A stretch of 64,000 nucleotides of DNA from JACKIC01 sp964543795 (GTDB taxonomy: Bacteria; Planctomycetota; UBA1135; UBA2386). Positions 1-9,110 of the stretch are shown one piece after another; within the stretch, counting starts at the first letter, position 1, and each line of letters begins with the position of its first letter. Location: NCBI GenBank assembly GCA_964543795.1, contig CAZIZN010000031.1, positions 3,502 through 67,501 on the forward strand, in the 5' to 3' direction. The position numbers were made by a program, and so were the translations under genes. The notes beneath the pieces were generated by a model. The model saw only the letters and a program-made list of their open reading frames with translations. It was not told the origin of the DNA and did not search any database.

Positions 1-2177
1 TGCAGCGCGTGCGCGGCCGCCGGGCCGTCCTCGACCGCGAGCGCTGCGAGCTGCGGCGCCACGTCGGCCTCGCCGCGTTCGAGCAGCAGGCGCTGGGCGC
101 AGAGCCGCCACAGCAGGTTGTCGTGGCCGAGGCCGGCGAGCAGTGTCGCCGGCACCGTCGGATCGAGACGCGGCGCGGCGTCGTCGACGGTGCCCTTCGG
201 GAACACGCGCCAGATGCGGCCGTGCCGGGTGTCGCGCAGCGGCGTCACGTAGGCGTTGCCCTTGCCGGTGCGCGCGTCGACGCCCGCCGAGGCGCGGCTC
301 GGCGTCGGGTTGTGCTGCACGATGAGGTTGTACCAGTCGCAGATCCACACGGCCCCGTCGGGGCCGACCTCGGCGGCGACCGGCGCCGACCACGCGTCGG
401 CCGAGCAGTAGAGGTTGTTCGGCAGCTGCCGCGCGCGGAAGCCGCCGCCATGCCGTTCCATGAGGAACTGGCCGACGAGCTTGCCGGTCGGCTCGCAGAC
501 GAAGGCGACGCGGTCGTGCCATGCCGCCGGGAAACGGCGCGCGGTGTAGAGCGCGTGCCCCGCCGCGCTCGTGTAGCGGTCGAAGCTGTCGACCTGGCGG
601 ATGTCCGTCGAGCTCGGGAAGAACTTCGGGTTGTCGTCGGCGCGCGGCGTCGGCCCCTGGTCCTGGCCCGCGGCGCGATAGGCGCTGCGCGGGAAGGTCA
701 GGTACCAGCTCGGATTGCCGTTCGCGGTCGAGCCCACGACGTCGAACTCCTCGGTGAAGCCGAGGCCCCAGGTGTTGTTCGTCGTGTTCTGCAGGAACTC
801 GAGCGCGCTGCCGTCGGGCCAGAAGCGCAGCACGCCCTGCGCGAAATCGTGGTCCTCGCCGCCGACGCGGCCGGCGAAGCCCGAATAGCCGATCGTCGCG
901 TAGATCCAGCCGTCGAAGCCGTAGCGCAGGTTCGACACGCCGGCGTGCGTGTCGCCCATGCGGAAGCCGGAGAACAGCACCGTGCGCACGTCGGCGCGGT
1001 CGTCGCCGTCGGTGTCGGCGAGGAACAGCAGCTCGGTGCCGTTCGTGCAGAGCAGACCGCCGTTCGCGAAGCAGATCGAGGTCGGGATCGACAGCTGCTC
1101 CGCGAAGCGCGTGAAGCGGTCGGCCTTGCCGTCGCCGTCGGTGTCCTGGCAGATCGTGATGCGGTCGTTGCCGATGTTGCCGGCCTGCAGTTCGTTCGGA
1201 TAGTCGACGGTCTCGACCACGAACGCGCGGCCGCGGTGGTCCCAGGCGATCGCGATCGGATTGCGGATGTCCGGCTCGCTCGCGAACAGCGCGAGCTCCA
1301 TGCCCGGCGGCACCTGCGCGAGCTTGTGCGACGCGGCCGGCGACAGCGGCTTCTGCGCCGTCGTGATCTCCTTGCGTTCGCGGTAACCGGGCAGCGACAC
1401 CGCTTCGGTCTCGAGCTGCGGTAGATCGAGCGCCTGCAGTGCCTCGCGCGCGCGCTCGGGGACCGCCCACAGGATCGCGCGCTGCAGCAGCTGCTGGAAC
1501 TCGGGCCGGTCCCAGACGCGGTGGTCGTGGCCGCTCGCGGTGTAGAAGACGCGGCCGGCGCCGTGCTGTCGGGTCCAGCTCCACGGTTCGCCGGCGCGCA
1601 CCTGCAGGATCGTGCGGTCGTCGGCGGGGCTGTCGTGCACGTAGGTCTCGTCCCACGCGCGGTAGCCGGGCAGGCCGGCGAGGATCGGATGGTCGGGCAG
1701 CACGTTCTCGACCGCGAACTCCTCGCCGCCGTGGTTCGCGAAGCGCGCGCCTACGAGCCGCACGAACTGCGGCGAGCCGCCGTAGCACGCCGAGGCGCAG
1801 TGCACGGGCACGAAGCCGCCGCCGCCGTCGACGAACGCGAGCAGCGCCTGCAACTGGTCCTGGGGCATCGGCCGGTGCTGGTGCCAGTTGGCGTACATCA
1901 GCAGCGCGTCGAACGCGGCGAGGAAGTCGCCGCGCAGCGCCTCGGCGGGATCCTCGCTGTAGACGAGGTCGATGCCCGAAGCGCCGAGCGCCTGCTTCTG
2001 CACGCGGTAGCGCGTGATCGGGTCGTGGTGCGGGCCGTTCGCGGTCGGCGCGCCGAAGAACAGCACCTGCACGCGGCGCGGCGGCACGGGGGCGGATCGC
2101 GGCTCGCGCGGGTCCGGCGCGGTCTGGGTCGGGGCGGCGAACGCGAGCAGCAGCAGCGGCAGGAGCCAGCGGAGCAT
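1..2177 (-). CDS. ThuA domain / PVC-type membrane-bound dehydrogenase, 3' truncated by window edge
   Basis: An uninterrupted minus-strand frame starts at ATG 2175-2177 and stays open to the left edge (about 725 codons seen, no stop). The N-terminus (MLRWLLPLLLLAFAAP) is a signal peptide, so the product is probably exported. Residues about 35-250 form a ThuA-like (glutamine amidotransferase-fold) domain, with VQVLFFGAPT, a FVPVHCASACYGG loop and a GHDHRVW ending. From about residue 285 a beta-propeller follows of the kind annotated as 'PVC-type membrane-bound dehydrogenase', related to sugar dehydrogenases: GMELALFASEPDIRNPIAIA, TDGDGKADR and DTHAGVSNLRYGFDG. Helical HEAT-like sequence begins near the window edge. 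Proteins of this architecture, often ending in a cytochrome c domain beyond the propeller, are abundant in Planctomycetes and are thought to act in periplasmic carbohydrate oxidation. Substrate is unknown and the C-terminus is not visible. Confidence 0.9.
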   Translation of the reverse strand, partial: MLRWLLPLLLLAFAAPTQTAPDPREPRSAPVPPRRVQVLFFGAPTANGPHHDPITRYRVQKQALGASGIDLVYSEDPAEALRGDFLAAFDALLMYANWHQHRPMPQDQLQALLAFVDGGGGFVPVHCASACYGGSPQFVRLVGARFANHGGEEFAVENVLPDHPILAGLPGYRAWDETYVHDSPADDRTILQVRAGEPWSWTRQHGAGRVFYTASGHDHRVWDRPEFQQLLQRAILWAVPERAREALQALDLPQLETEAVSLPGYRERKEITTAQKPLSPAASHKLAQVPPGMELALFASEPDIRNPIAIAWDHRGRAFVVETVDYPNELQAGNIGNDRITICQDTDGDGKADRFTRFAEQLSIPTSICFANGGLLCTNGTELLFLADTDGDDRADVRTVLFSGFRMGDTHAGVSNLRYGFDGWIYATIGYSGFAGRVGGEDHDFAQGVLRFWPDGSALEFLQNTTNNTWGLGFTEEFDVVGSTANGNPSWYLTFPRSAYRAAGQDQGPTPRADDNPKFFPSSTDIRQVDSFDRYTSAAGHALYTARRFPAAWHDRVAFVCEPTGKLVGQFLMERHGGGFRARQLPNNLYCSADAWSAPVAAEVGPDGAVWICDWYNLIVQHNPTPSRASAGVDARTGKGNAYVTPLRDTRHGRIWRVFPKGTVDDAAPRLDPTVPATLLAGLGHDNLLWRLCAQRLLLERGEADVAPQLAALAVEDGPAAAHAL

Positions 2178-2290
2178 GGTGGGCACGGCGGGTGGGTCCG
2201 AGGGGGCCGCCATTGCAGCAGACGAAGGCGCGGATGCGATGGCGCGGTCGCGGATCTCGTCGCCCGCCCGCGCCGTCGCGACACGCCTCG

Positions 2291-5200
2291 TCACGCAAGC
2301 AGTGCGGCGAGGTCCTCGCGGCGCAGCCCGGCGAGCAGCGAGGCGTTGTCGCCGAGCAGCGCGTCGCAGAGCGCGCGTTTGTCGGTCTGCAGCTGCAGCA
2401 CCTTCTCCTCGACGGTGTCGCGGGCGACGAGCCGATACGCGACGACCTTGTTGCGCTGGCCCATGCGGTGCGCCCGGTCGACGGCCTGGGCCTCGGCGGC
2501 CGGGTTCCACCACGGGTCGAGCAGGAACACGTAGTCCGCCGCCGTGAGGTTGAGACCGAAGCCGCCGGCCTTGAGGCTGATCAGGAAGGCCGAGCAGGCG
2601 GGGTCCTGCTGGAAGCGATCGACACGCTCCTGGCGCTTCCGGGTCCGGCCGTCGAGGTACTCGTAGTCGACGCCGATCGCGTCGAGCCGCGTCTTGACGA
2701 TCGCCAGGAACGAAGTGAACTGCGAGAACACCAGCGCCTTGTGGCCGCTCGCGGTGACCTCGGTCAGCATCGGCAAGAGCACGTCGAGCTTCGCCGCCGG
2801 GCGATCGAGGTGCAGCGGGTCGATGAGGCCCGGGTGGCACGCGGCCTGCCGCAGTCGCAGCAGCGCCTCGAGCACGACGAAGCGCTCCTTGTTGTCGAGT
2901 ACCGCCGGGCCGTTCAGGAGGGTGTCGCGGTAGTGCTCGCGCAGCGCGTCGTAGACGCGGCGCTGGCCGGACTCGAGATCGCAATGCAGCGTCTGCTCCT
3001 GCTTGGGCGGCAGCTCGCGCAGCACCTGCTCCTTGGTGCGGCGCAGCAGGAACGGCGCCAGCGCGCGCTGCAGCAGCGCCAGGTCGATGCCCTTGCCGCG
3101 CCGGTCCGTGCCGGAGCCGAGCAGTTCCGAGAACGCCTTGCTTCGGCCGAGCAGGCCCGGCGACAGCAGGTCGAACAGCGCCCACAGCTCGCCGAGGTGG
3201 TTCTGCACGGGAGTGCCGGTGAGCGCCAGCCGGTGCGCCGCCTGCACGAGCCGCGCCGCCTTCGCCGTCAGGCTCGCGGCATTCTCGATCGCCTGCGCCT
3301 CGTCGTAGATCGCGTACTCGAACGTGGTGCCCTGTTCGTGCAGCCGCGCCGCGTCGCTGCGCAGCGTGCCGTAGGTCGTCAGCACGAGATCGAACCCGTC
3401 GAAGGACGCACCTCCGCGTTCCCAGCGGCCGGGTCCCGAGAAGTCGAGCACCCGCAGCCCGGGCGTGAACCGTTCCGCCTCGCGGCGCCAGTTGTCGAGC
3501 AGCGAGCGCGGGACGACGAGCAGCGTCGGTCGGCGGTCGTGGGCGCCGTGCACCTCCTGCAGCAGCGCCAGCACCTGCACGGTCTTGCCGAGCCCCATGT
3601 CGTCGGCGAGGCAGCCGCCGAGCCCGAGTTCGCGCAGGAAGTGCATCCAGCCGAGCCCCAGCCGCTGGTAGTCGCGCAGCGTGCCGGCGAACCCCGGGGG
3701 CTCGCGCCGCTCTGCGATGCCGGCGAACGCCGCGAGACGCTCGCGCAGGGCGGCGAAGCCTTCGTCGGTGGCGATCCCGGCGGGTTCCTGGGCGGCGAGC
3801 AGCGAGTCGAGCAGCAGCGCCTGGCCGCGCACCATGCGCACGGCATCGCCCTTGGCTTCGCCCAGGGCCAGCAGCGGCGCCCAGCGCTGCAGCAGTTCCT
3901 GCGGCAGCGCGCCGGTGCTGCCGTCGCCGAGTTCGACGAATTCCTCGCCGCGCCGCGCCGCGAGCAGCGCCTGCGCGAGCGACAGGCTGCCGCCGCCCTG
4001 GAAACCGATCTCACCGCGCACGTCGAACCAGTCGATGCCGGTCGCGACCGAGACCGAGAAGGAGTTCGAGGGCTGGATCGGCTTGCCGTCGACGAACACC
4101 CTCAGCCCGGCGGCCAGCAGCGCCGCCAGTTCGCGGAAGATCCGCTTGCGCGGCAGCAGGTAGCAGGCGGGCATGCCGGTGCGCTCGAGGCGGTCGGCGT
4201 GCGTGGTCTCGACGGTGTCGAGCAGTCGCTGTTCGGCCGCGTCGTCGCGCACCAGCCATTCGTCGGCCGCGTCGCCGGGGGCGAGCAGCGGCGGATCGTC
4301 GACTCGAACGAGGCGCCCGCGGTAGTCGAAATGGAGCTCGGCCGGCACGTACTGCTTCTGGGCCTGGCTCATCTGCACCACCAGCACGGTGCTCGACGGG
4401 GCGATGCACGTCGTGCGCACCGGCGGTTCGACGCTGGGGTCGTCGAGGGTCCGCTCGAGCACCGCATGCAGCAGTTCGTCGGCCTCGTCGGCGGGGGCCG
4501 CGAGCGGACCGTCCTGCAGCAGCGTGCGCAGGAGCTCGCGGGCCGGCCCGACCTCGATCGGCACGATGCGATCGCTCAGCAGGGCGTGGGTGCCGTGGAC
4601 GATCGCTCGCACGTCCCGGGATTCGATGCGCTCGCCGCCGCGCTGCAGGTGGCCCAGCACCTGGGTCTCGGTGTCGCGGGTCTGCCGGTGCGTGACGAGT
4701 CGGAACGGCGCGCCGCCGTCGAGGCGCAGCTGCGTCATCGGTGGACCCGCCTGACGCAGCGTGGCGGCGCCGAACAATCGGCCCGTGGCGGCGAGCAGCG
4801 ACAGCACGAGCGAGGTCCGCTTGGCCGGCACGGTGAACGTGCCCATGTGCGACGGCGAGGGTCGGCCCGCCAGGTAGAGCGCCTGCAGCGCGTGGTCGTC
4901 CGCGGCGGCGAGATGCGCCGGAGGTTGCGCGGCGATCGAACGCAGCATCTCCTTGCCGTCGACGATCGCCGGTTCGAGCACGGCGAGCGACAGCGCGCCG
5001 GTGCGCCGGCATTCGTCGAACTCGAGCACGTAGCTGAGCGGGGTCGGTGCGGCGTTCCGGGCGCCGTGCTGGTCCGGCGGGCTGCCGGTGCGGTGGTCGA
5101 TCGTAGTGAGTCGATCGCGCCACGACGGCGGCGGTTCGTCGGGCACGATGCGCAGCCTCGGGCTCTTCGCGCGGGCGCGCGGGCCGGGCGCCGGGGGGAT

Positions 5201-5518
5201 CGGCACCTCCGACTCCATCGCCTGCAGTTCCGAGCCGAACGTGAGCAGCAGTGCGAGCGCGTGCTCGCAGTAGGGCGGGCCGCTGCACGGACACGACGCG
5301 AGCAGCAGCCCGTCGCCGGCCTCCAGGCGCACTTCGTAGGGACGTCTGCGCTTGCTGCGTGGATCGGCGACCTCGCCCTCGATGTGCAGGCGGTCGGTCT
5401 GGGCGACGTCGGTCACGAACACGGTGCCCATCTCGTGCAGGTGGTGCGCGAGGGTGCGGCGCATCGGCGCGAACAGGTGTTCGAAGTGGCTGGCGAGCAG
5501 TTCGGGCAGGGATTCCAT
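2291..5518 (-). CDS. SWIM zinc finger / SNF2-family DEAD-like helicase
   Basis: A 1075-residue Swi2/SNF2 ATPase. The start is placed at ATG 5518 (MESLPELLASHFEHLF); upstream in-frame sequence runs through the GCGTGGG repeat and is not protein-like. A SWIM zinc finger lies at about residues 76-90 (CPC, then CEH). The two RecA lobes are in the C-terminal half: Walker A in LADDMGLGKTVQ (about 639), DEAQ box (about 739), LTGTPVQNHLGELW, then lobe two with KALVFSQF and LDPWWNPAAEAQAVDRAHRMGQ. SNF2 proteins of this type translocate on DNA and remodel protein-DNA complexes; SWIM-containing bacterial forms are widespread and their exact role is unsettled. It lies 28 kb from the DISARM locus and is not its DrmD, which is a separate gene at 33.7-36.9 kb. 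Confidence 0.92.
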   Translation of the reverse strand: MESLPELLASHFEHLFAPMRRTLAHHLHEMGTVFVTDVAQTDRLHIEGEVADPRSKRRRPYEVRLEAGDGLLLASCPCSGPPYCEHALALLLTFGSELQAMESEVPIPPAPGPRARAKSPRLRIVPDEPPPSWRDRLTTIDHRTGSPPDQHGARNAAPTPLSYVLEFDECRRTGALSLAVLEPAIVDGKEMLRSIAAQPPAHLAAADDHALQALYLAGRPSPSHMGTFTVPAKRTSLVLSLLAATGRLFGAATLRQAGPPMTQLRLDGGAPFRLVTHRQTRDTETQVLGHLQRGGERIESRDVRAIVHGTHALLSDRIVPIEVGPARELLRTLLQDGPLAAPADEADELLHAVLERTLDDPSVEPPVRTTCIAPSSTVLVVQMSQAQKQYVPAELHFDYRGRLVRVDDPPLLAPGDAADEWLVRDDAAEQRLLDTVETTHADRLERTGMPACYLLPRKRIFRELAALLAAGLRVFVDGKPIQPSNSFSVSVATGIDWFDVRGEIGFQGGGSLSLAQALLAARRGEEFVELGDGSTGALPQELLQRWAPLLALGEAKGDAVRMVRGQALLLDSLLAAQEPAGIATDEGFAALRERLAAFAGIAERREPPGFAGTLRDYQRLGLGWMHFLRELGLGGCLADDMGLGKTVQVLALLQEVHGAHDRRPTLLVVPRSLLDNWRREAERFTPGLRVLDFSGPGRWERGGASFDGFDLVLTTYGTLRSDAARLHEQGTTFEYAIYDEAQAIENAASLTAKAARLVQAAHRLALTGTPVQNHLGELWALFDLLSPGLLGRSKAFSELLGSGTDRRGKGIDLALLQRALAPFLLRRTKEQVLRELPPKQEQTLHCDLESGQRRVYDALREHYRDTLLNGPAVLDNKERFVVLEALLRLRQAACHPGLIDPLHLDRPAAKLDVLLPMLTEVTASGHKALVFSQFTSFLAIVKTRLDAIGVDYEYLDGRTRKRQERVDRFQQDPACSAFLISLKAGGFGLNLTAADYVFLLDPWWNPAAEAQAVDRAHRMGQRNKVVAYRLVARDTVEEKVLQLQTDKRALCDALLGDNASLLAGLRREDLAALLA

Positions 5519-5546
5519 GGGTCGGGGGCGCTCGCCGGTCGCCGTG

Positions 5547-5581
5547 GCGTGGGGCGTGGGGCGTGGGGCGTGGGGCGTGGG
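5547..5581. repeat. Tandem heptanucleotide repeat, 5 x GCGTGGG
   Basis: Five perfect head-to-tail copies of the 7-bp unit GCGTGGG lie 29 bp upstream of the SNF2 helicase start, in the intergenic region shared with the divergent gene at 5711. The unit is a multiple of neither 3 nor 2, and the tract is noncoding as annotated. Copy number could vary by slipped-strand replication and so alter promoter spacing; that role is inference. Confidence 0.9.
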
Positions 5582-5710
5582 GCGCGAGAGGATAGTGTCG
5601 TGGGGGGGCAGATTCGGCCGGTCGGCGGGTCGTCGATCCACACTTGCCGGCGCCCCGCGGCTACGCTGGCGCGTGGCCCGAACCGTAGGAGCCGCTCCGA
5701 GGGAGACGCC

Positions 5711-6094
5711 ATGACCGACGACCCGCTGCGCCATTTCGCCGAACAGCAGATCTCGTTCGAACTGCTCGAACACTGTCGCGAGACGCTGCTCGCCGACGCG
5801 CGCGAAGTCCTGCGCGAGGATCCCGCCGCCGAGATCGTCGGCACGATCTTCGAGGCCGCGGCGCGCGAGTGCGAGCCGTTCCGCGCGGCGATCGAGCAGG
5901 CGACCGGCATGGACCTGACCGGGCGCGGCTTCCAGGGCGTGGCGCCGCGGCAGTTCGTGCTCGATCTGCTCGGCCGCACAGGGCCCGCAGCGGAGTGGCT
6001 GCCGAGTTCGACGATCGAGGGGCGCCGCATGCTGCCGGTCGTCGCGGCGACCCGCCACGGTCTGCGGTTCGCCGCCTTCCCGCTCGACGAGTGA
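5711..6094 (+). CDS. Hypothetical protein (127 aa)
   Basis: A small acidic, largely helical protein starting MTDDPLRHFAEQQISFELL and ending AAFPLDE. The start at ATG 5711 is supported by a purine-rich Shine-Dalgarno sequence (GAGGGAG) five bases upstream. No signal peptide, membrane segment or metal-binding motif is visible. It is divergent from the SNF2 helicase and lies about 50 bp before copA, so it might be transcribed with the copper genes, but nothing in its sequence suggests metal handling. Family not recognised. Confidence 0.75.
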   Translation: MTDDPLRHFAEQQISFELLEHCRETLLADAREVLREDPAAEIVGTIFEAAARECEPFRAAIEQATGMDLTGRGFQGVAPRQFVLDLLGRTGPAAEWLPSSTIEGRRMLPVVAATRHGLRFAAFPLDE

Positions 6095-6143
6095 CCGGGC
6101 GCGGCCGGCGGTAAGGAACCGGCGGCCCGCGCGTCCGCCGGGC

Positions 6144-8513
6144 ATGCCCACTACGATTCCGCCTCCCATTCCGCTTCAGAACGAAGTCCTCGACCTCACC
6201 GGCATGACCTGCGCCGCCTGCGTGCGCCGCGTCGAACGCGCGCTCGTGCAGGTCGACGGCGTGGCCGCGGCGAACGTCAACCTCGCCACGCAACAGGCGC
6301 GCGTCGAGTTCGACCCCGTGCGGGCGCGGCGCGAGGACCTGGCGGCCGCGGTCGAGGCCGCCGGCTACGGCGTGCTCGCACCCGCGACGCCGGCGACGCC
6401 CGCCGCGCCCGGGACCACCGCCGCGCCCGCCGCGGCGGCATCGGGCCGCAGCGAGCACGAACGGCAGGAGCGCCGCGTGCTGCAGCGCGACCTCGCCGTC
6501 GCCGCGCTCGCGACCCTGCCGCTGCTCGTGCTCGGCATGTCGCACGGCGCGATCCCGTGGGCCGACTCCGCCGCCGGTCGCCTGACGCAATTCGTGCTCG
6601 GTTCGATCGTGCTGTTCGTGCCGGGGCGGCGGTTCCTGCGCGGCGGCCTCGCGGCGGTGCGCCACCGCAGTCCGGACATGAACACGCTGGTGTCGCTCGG
6701 CGCCGGCGCCGCGTGGCTGTGGTCGACGTTCGCGACGTTCGCGCCGGATTGGTTCCGCAGCGGCGCGCACGGCGAGCACGCGGCCCCGCACGTCTACTTC
6801 GAGGCGGCGGCGGCGATCGTCGCCTTCGTGCTGCTCGGCAAGTTCCTCGAGACGCGGGCGCGCTGGCGGCTCGGCGACGCCGTGCGCGCGCTGCACGCGC
6901 TGGTGCCGGCCATGGCGCACCGCGTCGACGACACGGCCTCGCCCGACCTGCACGGGTCGCCCGACCACGAGGTCCCCGTCGAGTCGCTGCGGCCGGGCCA
7001 CGTCGTGCGGGTGCGTCCCGGCGAACGGATCCCGAGCGACGGCGTGGTCGTGCACGGCAGCTCCGCCGTCGACGAGTCGCTGCTGAGCGGCGAGAGCGTG
7101 CCGGTCGACAAGGGGGTCGACGACCGCGTCGTCGGCGGCAGCATGAACACGACCGGCGCCCTGTTGGTGCGCGTCCTGCGCACCGGCCGGGACACCGCGC
7201 TCGCGCGCATCGCCGCCGCCGTCGAGGCAGCACAGGGTTCGCGTGCGCCGATCGCGCGCTTCGCGGACCGCGCCAGCGCCGTGTTCGTGCCGATCGTGCT
7301 CGCCATCGCGCTGCTGACGTTCGGGGTCTGGTGGGCCATCGAGCCGAGTGCGCAGGGTCTCGCGAAGGCGATCGAGTACATGGTCGCCGTGCTCGTGATC
7401 GCGTGCCCGTGCGCGCTCGGTCTCGCGACGCCGGCGGCGGTCGCGGTCGGGGCCGGCCGCGGCGCCGAACTCGGCGTGCTGTTCCGCACTGGCGCGGCAC
7501 TCGAACACGCGAGCGCCATCGACACGGTGTTCTTCGACAAGACCGGCACGTTGACGAACGGTCGCCCCGCGCTGGTCGTCGTCGAGCCGTGCGGGACGGT
7601 GGCGGACGAGGAGCTGCTGCGGCTCGCAGCCGCGGTCGAACTGCACAGCGAGCACCCGTTCGCGCGCGCCGTCGTCGACGCGACGCGGGCCCAGGGGATC
7701 GCACTGCCGGAGGTCCGCGAGTTCGTGGCGACGCCGGCGATGGGCGTCTCGGGCCGCGTCGACGGCACCGTCGTGCGGGTCGGCAAGTCCGAGTGGCTCG
7801 CGGCGCAGGGCATCGCCGTGGCGCCGGCGACGGGGCGCATCGCCGCGCTCGCGGCGCGCGGCGTCACGCCGTTGCTCGTCGCGCGCGGCGCGCACCTGCT
7901 CGGCGTGCTCGGTCTCGCCGACGACCTGCGGCCCGAAGCGCGCGCGACGGTGCAGCAGCTGCGGGAGCTCGGCGTGCGGGTGGGCATGCTGTCGGGCGAC
8001 CGGCGCGGCGTCGCCGCGGCGATCGCCGCACCGCTCGGCATCGACGTCGTCGAGGCCGAACTGCTGCCCGCCGACAAGGCCGATCGCCTCGCCGCCGCCC
8101 AGGCTGCCGGGCATCGCGTCGCGATGGTCGGCGACGGCGTCAACGACGCTCCGGCGCTCGCTGCGGCCGACCTCGGCATCGCCGTCGGCACCGGCACCGA
8201 CGTCGCGGCGGCGGCGGCCGACGTGGCGCTGCTGCGCTCGGGCATCGCCGGCGTGCCCGTGGCCTTGGGGCTCGCGCGCGCCACGATGCGCACGATCCGG
8301 CGCAACCTCGCCTGGGCCTCGGTCTACAACCTGCTCGGCATCCCCGTCGCCGCGGGCGTGTTCGCGGGCCTTGGCGTCGGGCTGTCGCCGGTGTACGCCA
8401 GTGCGGCGATGTCGCTGTCGAGCGTGTCGGTGCTGCTGAGTTCGCTGCTGTTGCGGCGGTTTGGCGCGGCGACGGTTCGGGACGCGGCGACGGCGCAGGA
8501 GGTCGGTCGATGA
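6144..8513 (+). CDS. copA: Copper-translocating P1B-type ATPase
   Basis: A 789-residue heavy-metal P-type ATPase that exports copper (probably Cu+) across the inner membrane using ATP. One N-terminal HMA domain carries GMTCAAC (residues about 20-26). The membrane metal site is the CPC motif in VIACPCALGLATP (about 420), the phosphorylation site is FFDKTGTLT (about 464) and the hinge is VGDGVNDAPAL near the C-terminus. An Ala/Pro/Thr-rich linker follows the HMA domain. CPC with a single GMTCAAC domain matches the CopA class, although silver is usually co-transported. Its stop codon overlaps the start of the downstream sigma factor gene by 4 bp (ATGA), implying co-transcription and translational coupling. 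Confidence 0.95.
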   Translation: MPTTIPPPIPLQNEVLDLTGMTCAACVRRVERALVQVDGVAAANVNLATQQARVEFDPVRARREDLAAAVEAAGYGVLAPATPATPAAPGTTAAPAAAASGRSEHERQERRVLQRDLAVAALATLPLLVLGMSHGAIPWADSAAGRLTQFVLGSIVLFVPGRRFLRGGLAAVRHRSPDMNTLVSLGAGAAWLWSTFATFAPDWFRSGAHGEHAAPHVYFEAAAAIVAFVLLGKFLETRARWRLGDAVRALHALVPAMAHRVDDTASPDLHGSPDHEVPVESLRPGHVVRVRPGERIPSDGVVVHGSSAVDESLLSGESVPVDKGVDDRVVGGSMNTTGALLVRVLRTGRDTALARIAAAVEAAQGSRAPIARFADRASAVFVPIVLAIALLTFGVWWAIEPSAQGLAKAIEYMVAVLVIACPCALGLATPAAVAVGAGRGAELGVLFRTGAALEHASAIDTVFFDKTGTLTNGRPALVVVEPCGTVADEELLRLAAAVELHSEHPFARAVVDATRAQGIALPEVREFVATPAMGVSGRVDGTVVRVGKSEWLAAQGIAVAPATGRIAALAARGVTPLLVARGAHLLGVLGLADDLRPEARATVQQLRELGVRVGMLSGDRRGVAAAIAAPLGIDVVEAELLPADKADRLAAAQAAGHRVAMVGDGVNDAPALAAADLGIAVGTGTDVAAAAADVALLRSGIAGVPVALGLARATMRTIRRNLAWASVYNLLGIPVAAGVFAGLGVGLSPVYASAAMSLSSVSVLLSSLLLRRFGAATVRDAATAQEVGR

Positions 8514-9097
8514 GCTGCCACGGATCCGATGCGAATGCCGGTGCCGGCGCTGCCGGTCTGTCCGACGCGGTGCTGCACGAACTGGTCGCGAGCCACCGCG
8601 AGTTCGTCGCGTTCGTCGCCCGGCGCGTCGGCGATGCCGCACTCGCCGAGGACCTCGTCCAGGACGCGTTCGTCAAGGGCCTCGAACGCGGCGGCGAACT
8701 GCGCGAGGACGAATCGGCGCGCGCGTGGTTCTACCGCGTGCTGCGCAACGCGATCGTCGATCGCTACCGGCGCGCAACGGCGGCGAACACGCGGCTCGCG
8801 GCGTTCGCCGACGAACTGCAGCGCGCCGAGCAGGAGCGCGCCGAACTCGCCGACCGCGAACTGTGCGGCTGCATCGCCCGCCTCATCGACACGCTGCCGC
8901 CCGACCAGGCCACCGCCCTGCGCCGCATCGAACTCGACGGGATCGCCGTCAAGGACTTCGCCGCCGAGGCCGGCATCGGCGAGAGCAACGCCGGCGTGCG
9001 CGTGTTCCGCGCGCGGAAGGCGCTGCGGTCGAGGGTCGAGCGCGCGTGCGGCACGTGCGCGGAGCACGGGTGTTTCGACTGTTCGTGCGGGCGTTGA
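8510..9097 (+). CDS. ECF sigma factor with C-terminal cysteine-rich domain (CorE-like)
   Basis: A 195-residue extracytoplasmic-function sigma factor. Region 2 includes EDLVQDAFVKGLERGG and WFYRVLRNAIVDRYRR; region 4 includes DTLPPDQATALRRIELDG followed by a helix-turn-helix. After region 4 comes a short tail, CGTCAEHGCFDCSCGR, with five cysteines and one histidine. CorE of Myxococcus xanthus (family ECF44) is a sigma factor whose cysteine-rich C-terminal domain senses copper directly without an anti-sigma factor. The tail composition and the 4-bp overlap with copA make a copper-sensing role here a good inference. No anti-sigma factor gene is adjacent, which also fits CorE. Metal and redox specificity cannot be read from the sequence. 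Confidence 0.88.
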   Translation: MSCHGSDANAGAGAAGLSDAVLHELVASHREFVAFVARRVGDAALAEDLVQDAFVKGLERGGELREDESARAWFYRVLRNAIVDRYRRATAANTRLAAFADELQRAEQERAELADRELCGCIARLIDTLPPDQATALRRIELDGIAVKDFAAEAGIGESNAGVRVFRARKALRSRVERACGTCAEHGCFDCSCGR

Positions 9098-9110
9098 ATA
9101 CCGGTGGGCG

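Noticed and set aside
2291..5518. A second DrmD for the DISARM system
   Set aside because: It has a SWIM domain, lies about 28 kb away and is not linked to other drm genes; a general SNF2 helicase is the better call.
2192..6094. A 1300-codon plus-strand open frame opposite the SNF2 helicase
   Set aside because: Its product is low-complexity Arg/Ala/Gln-rich and antisense to a clear helicase. Only the last 128 codons (5711-6094) are a real gene.
5661..8642. A 993-codon minus-strand frame opposite copA
   Set aside because: Arg/Ala-rich shadow with no domain; copA on the plus strand explains the region.
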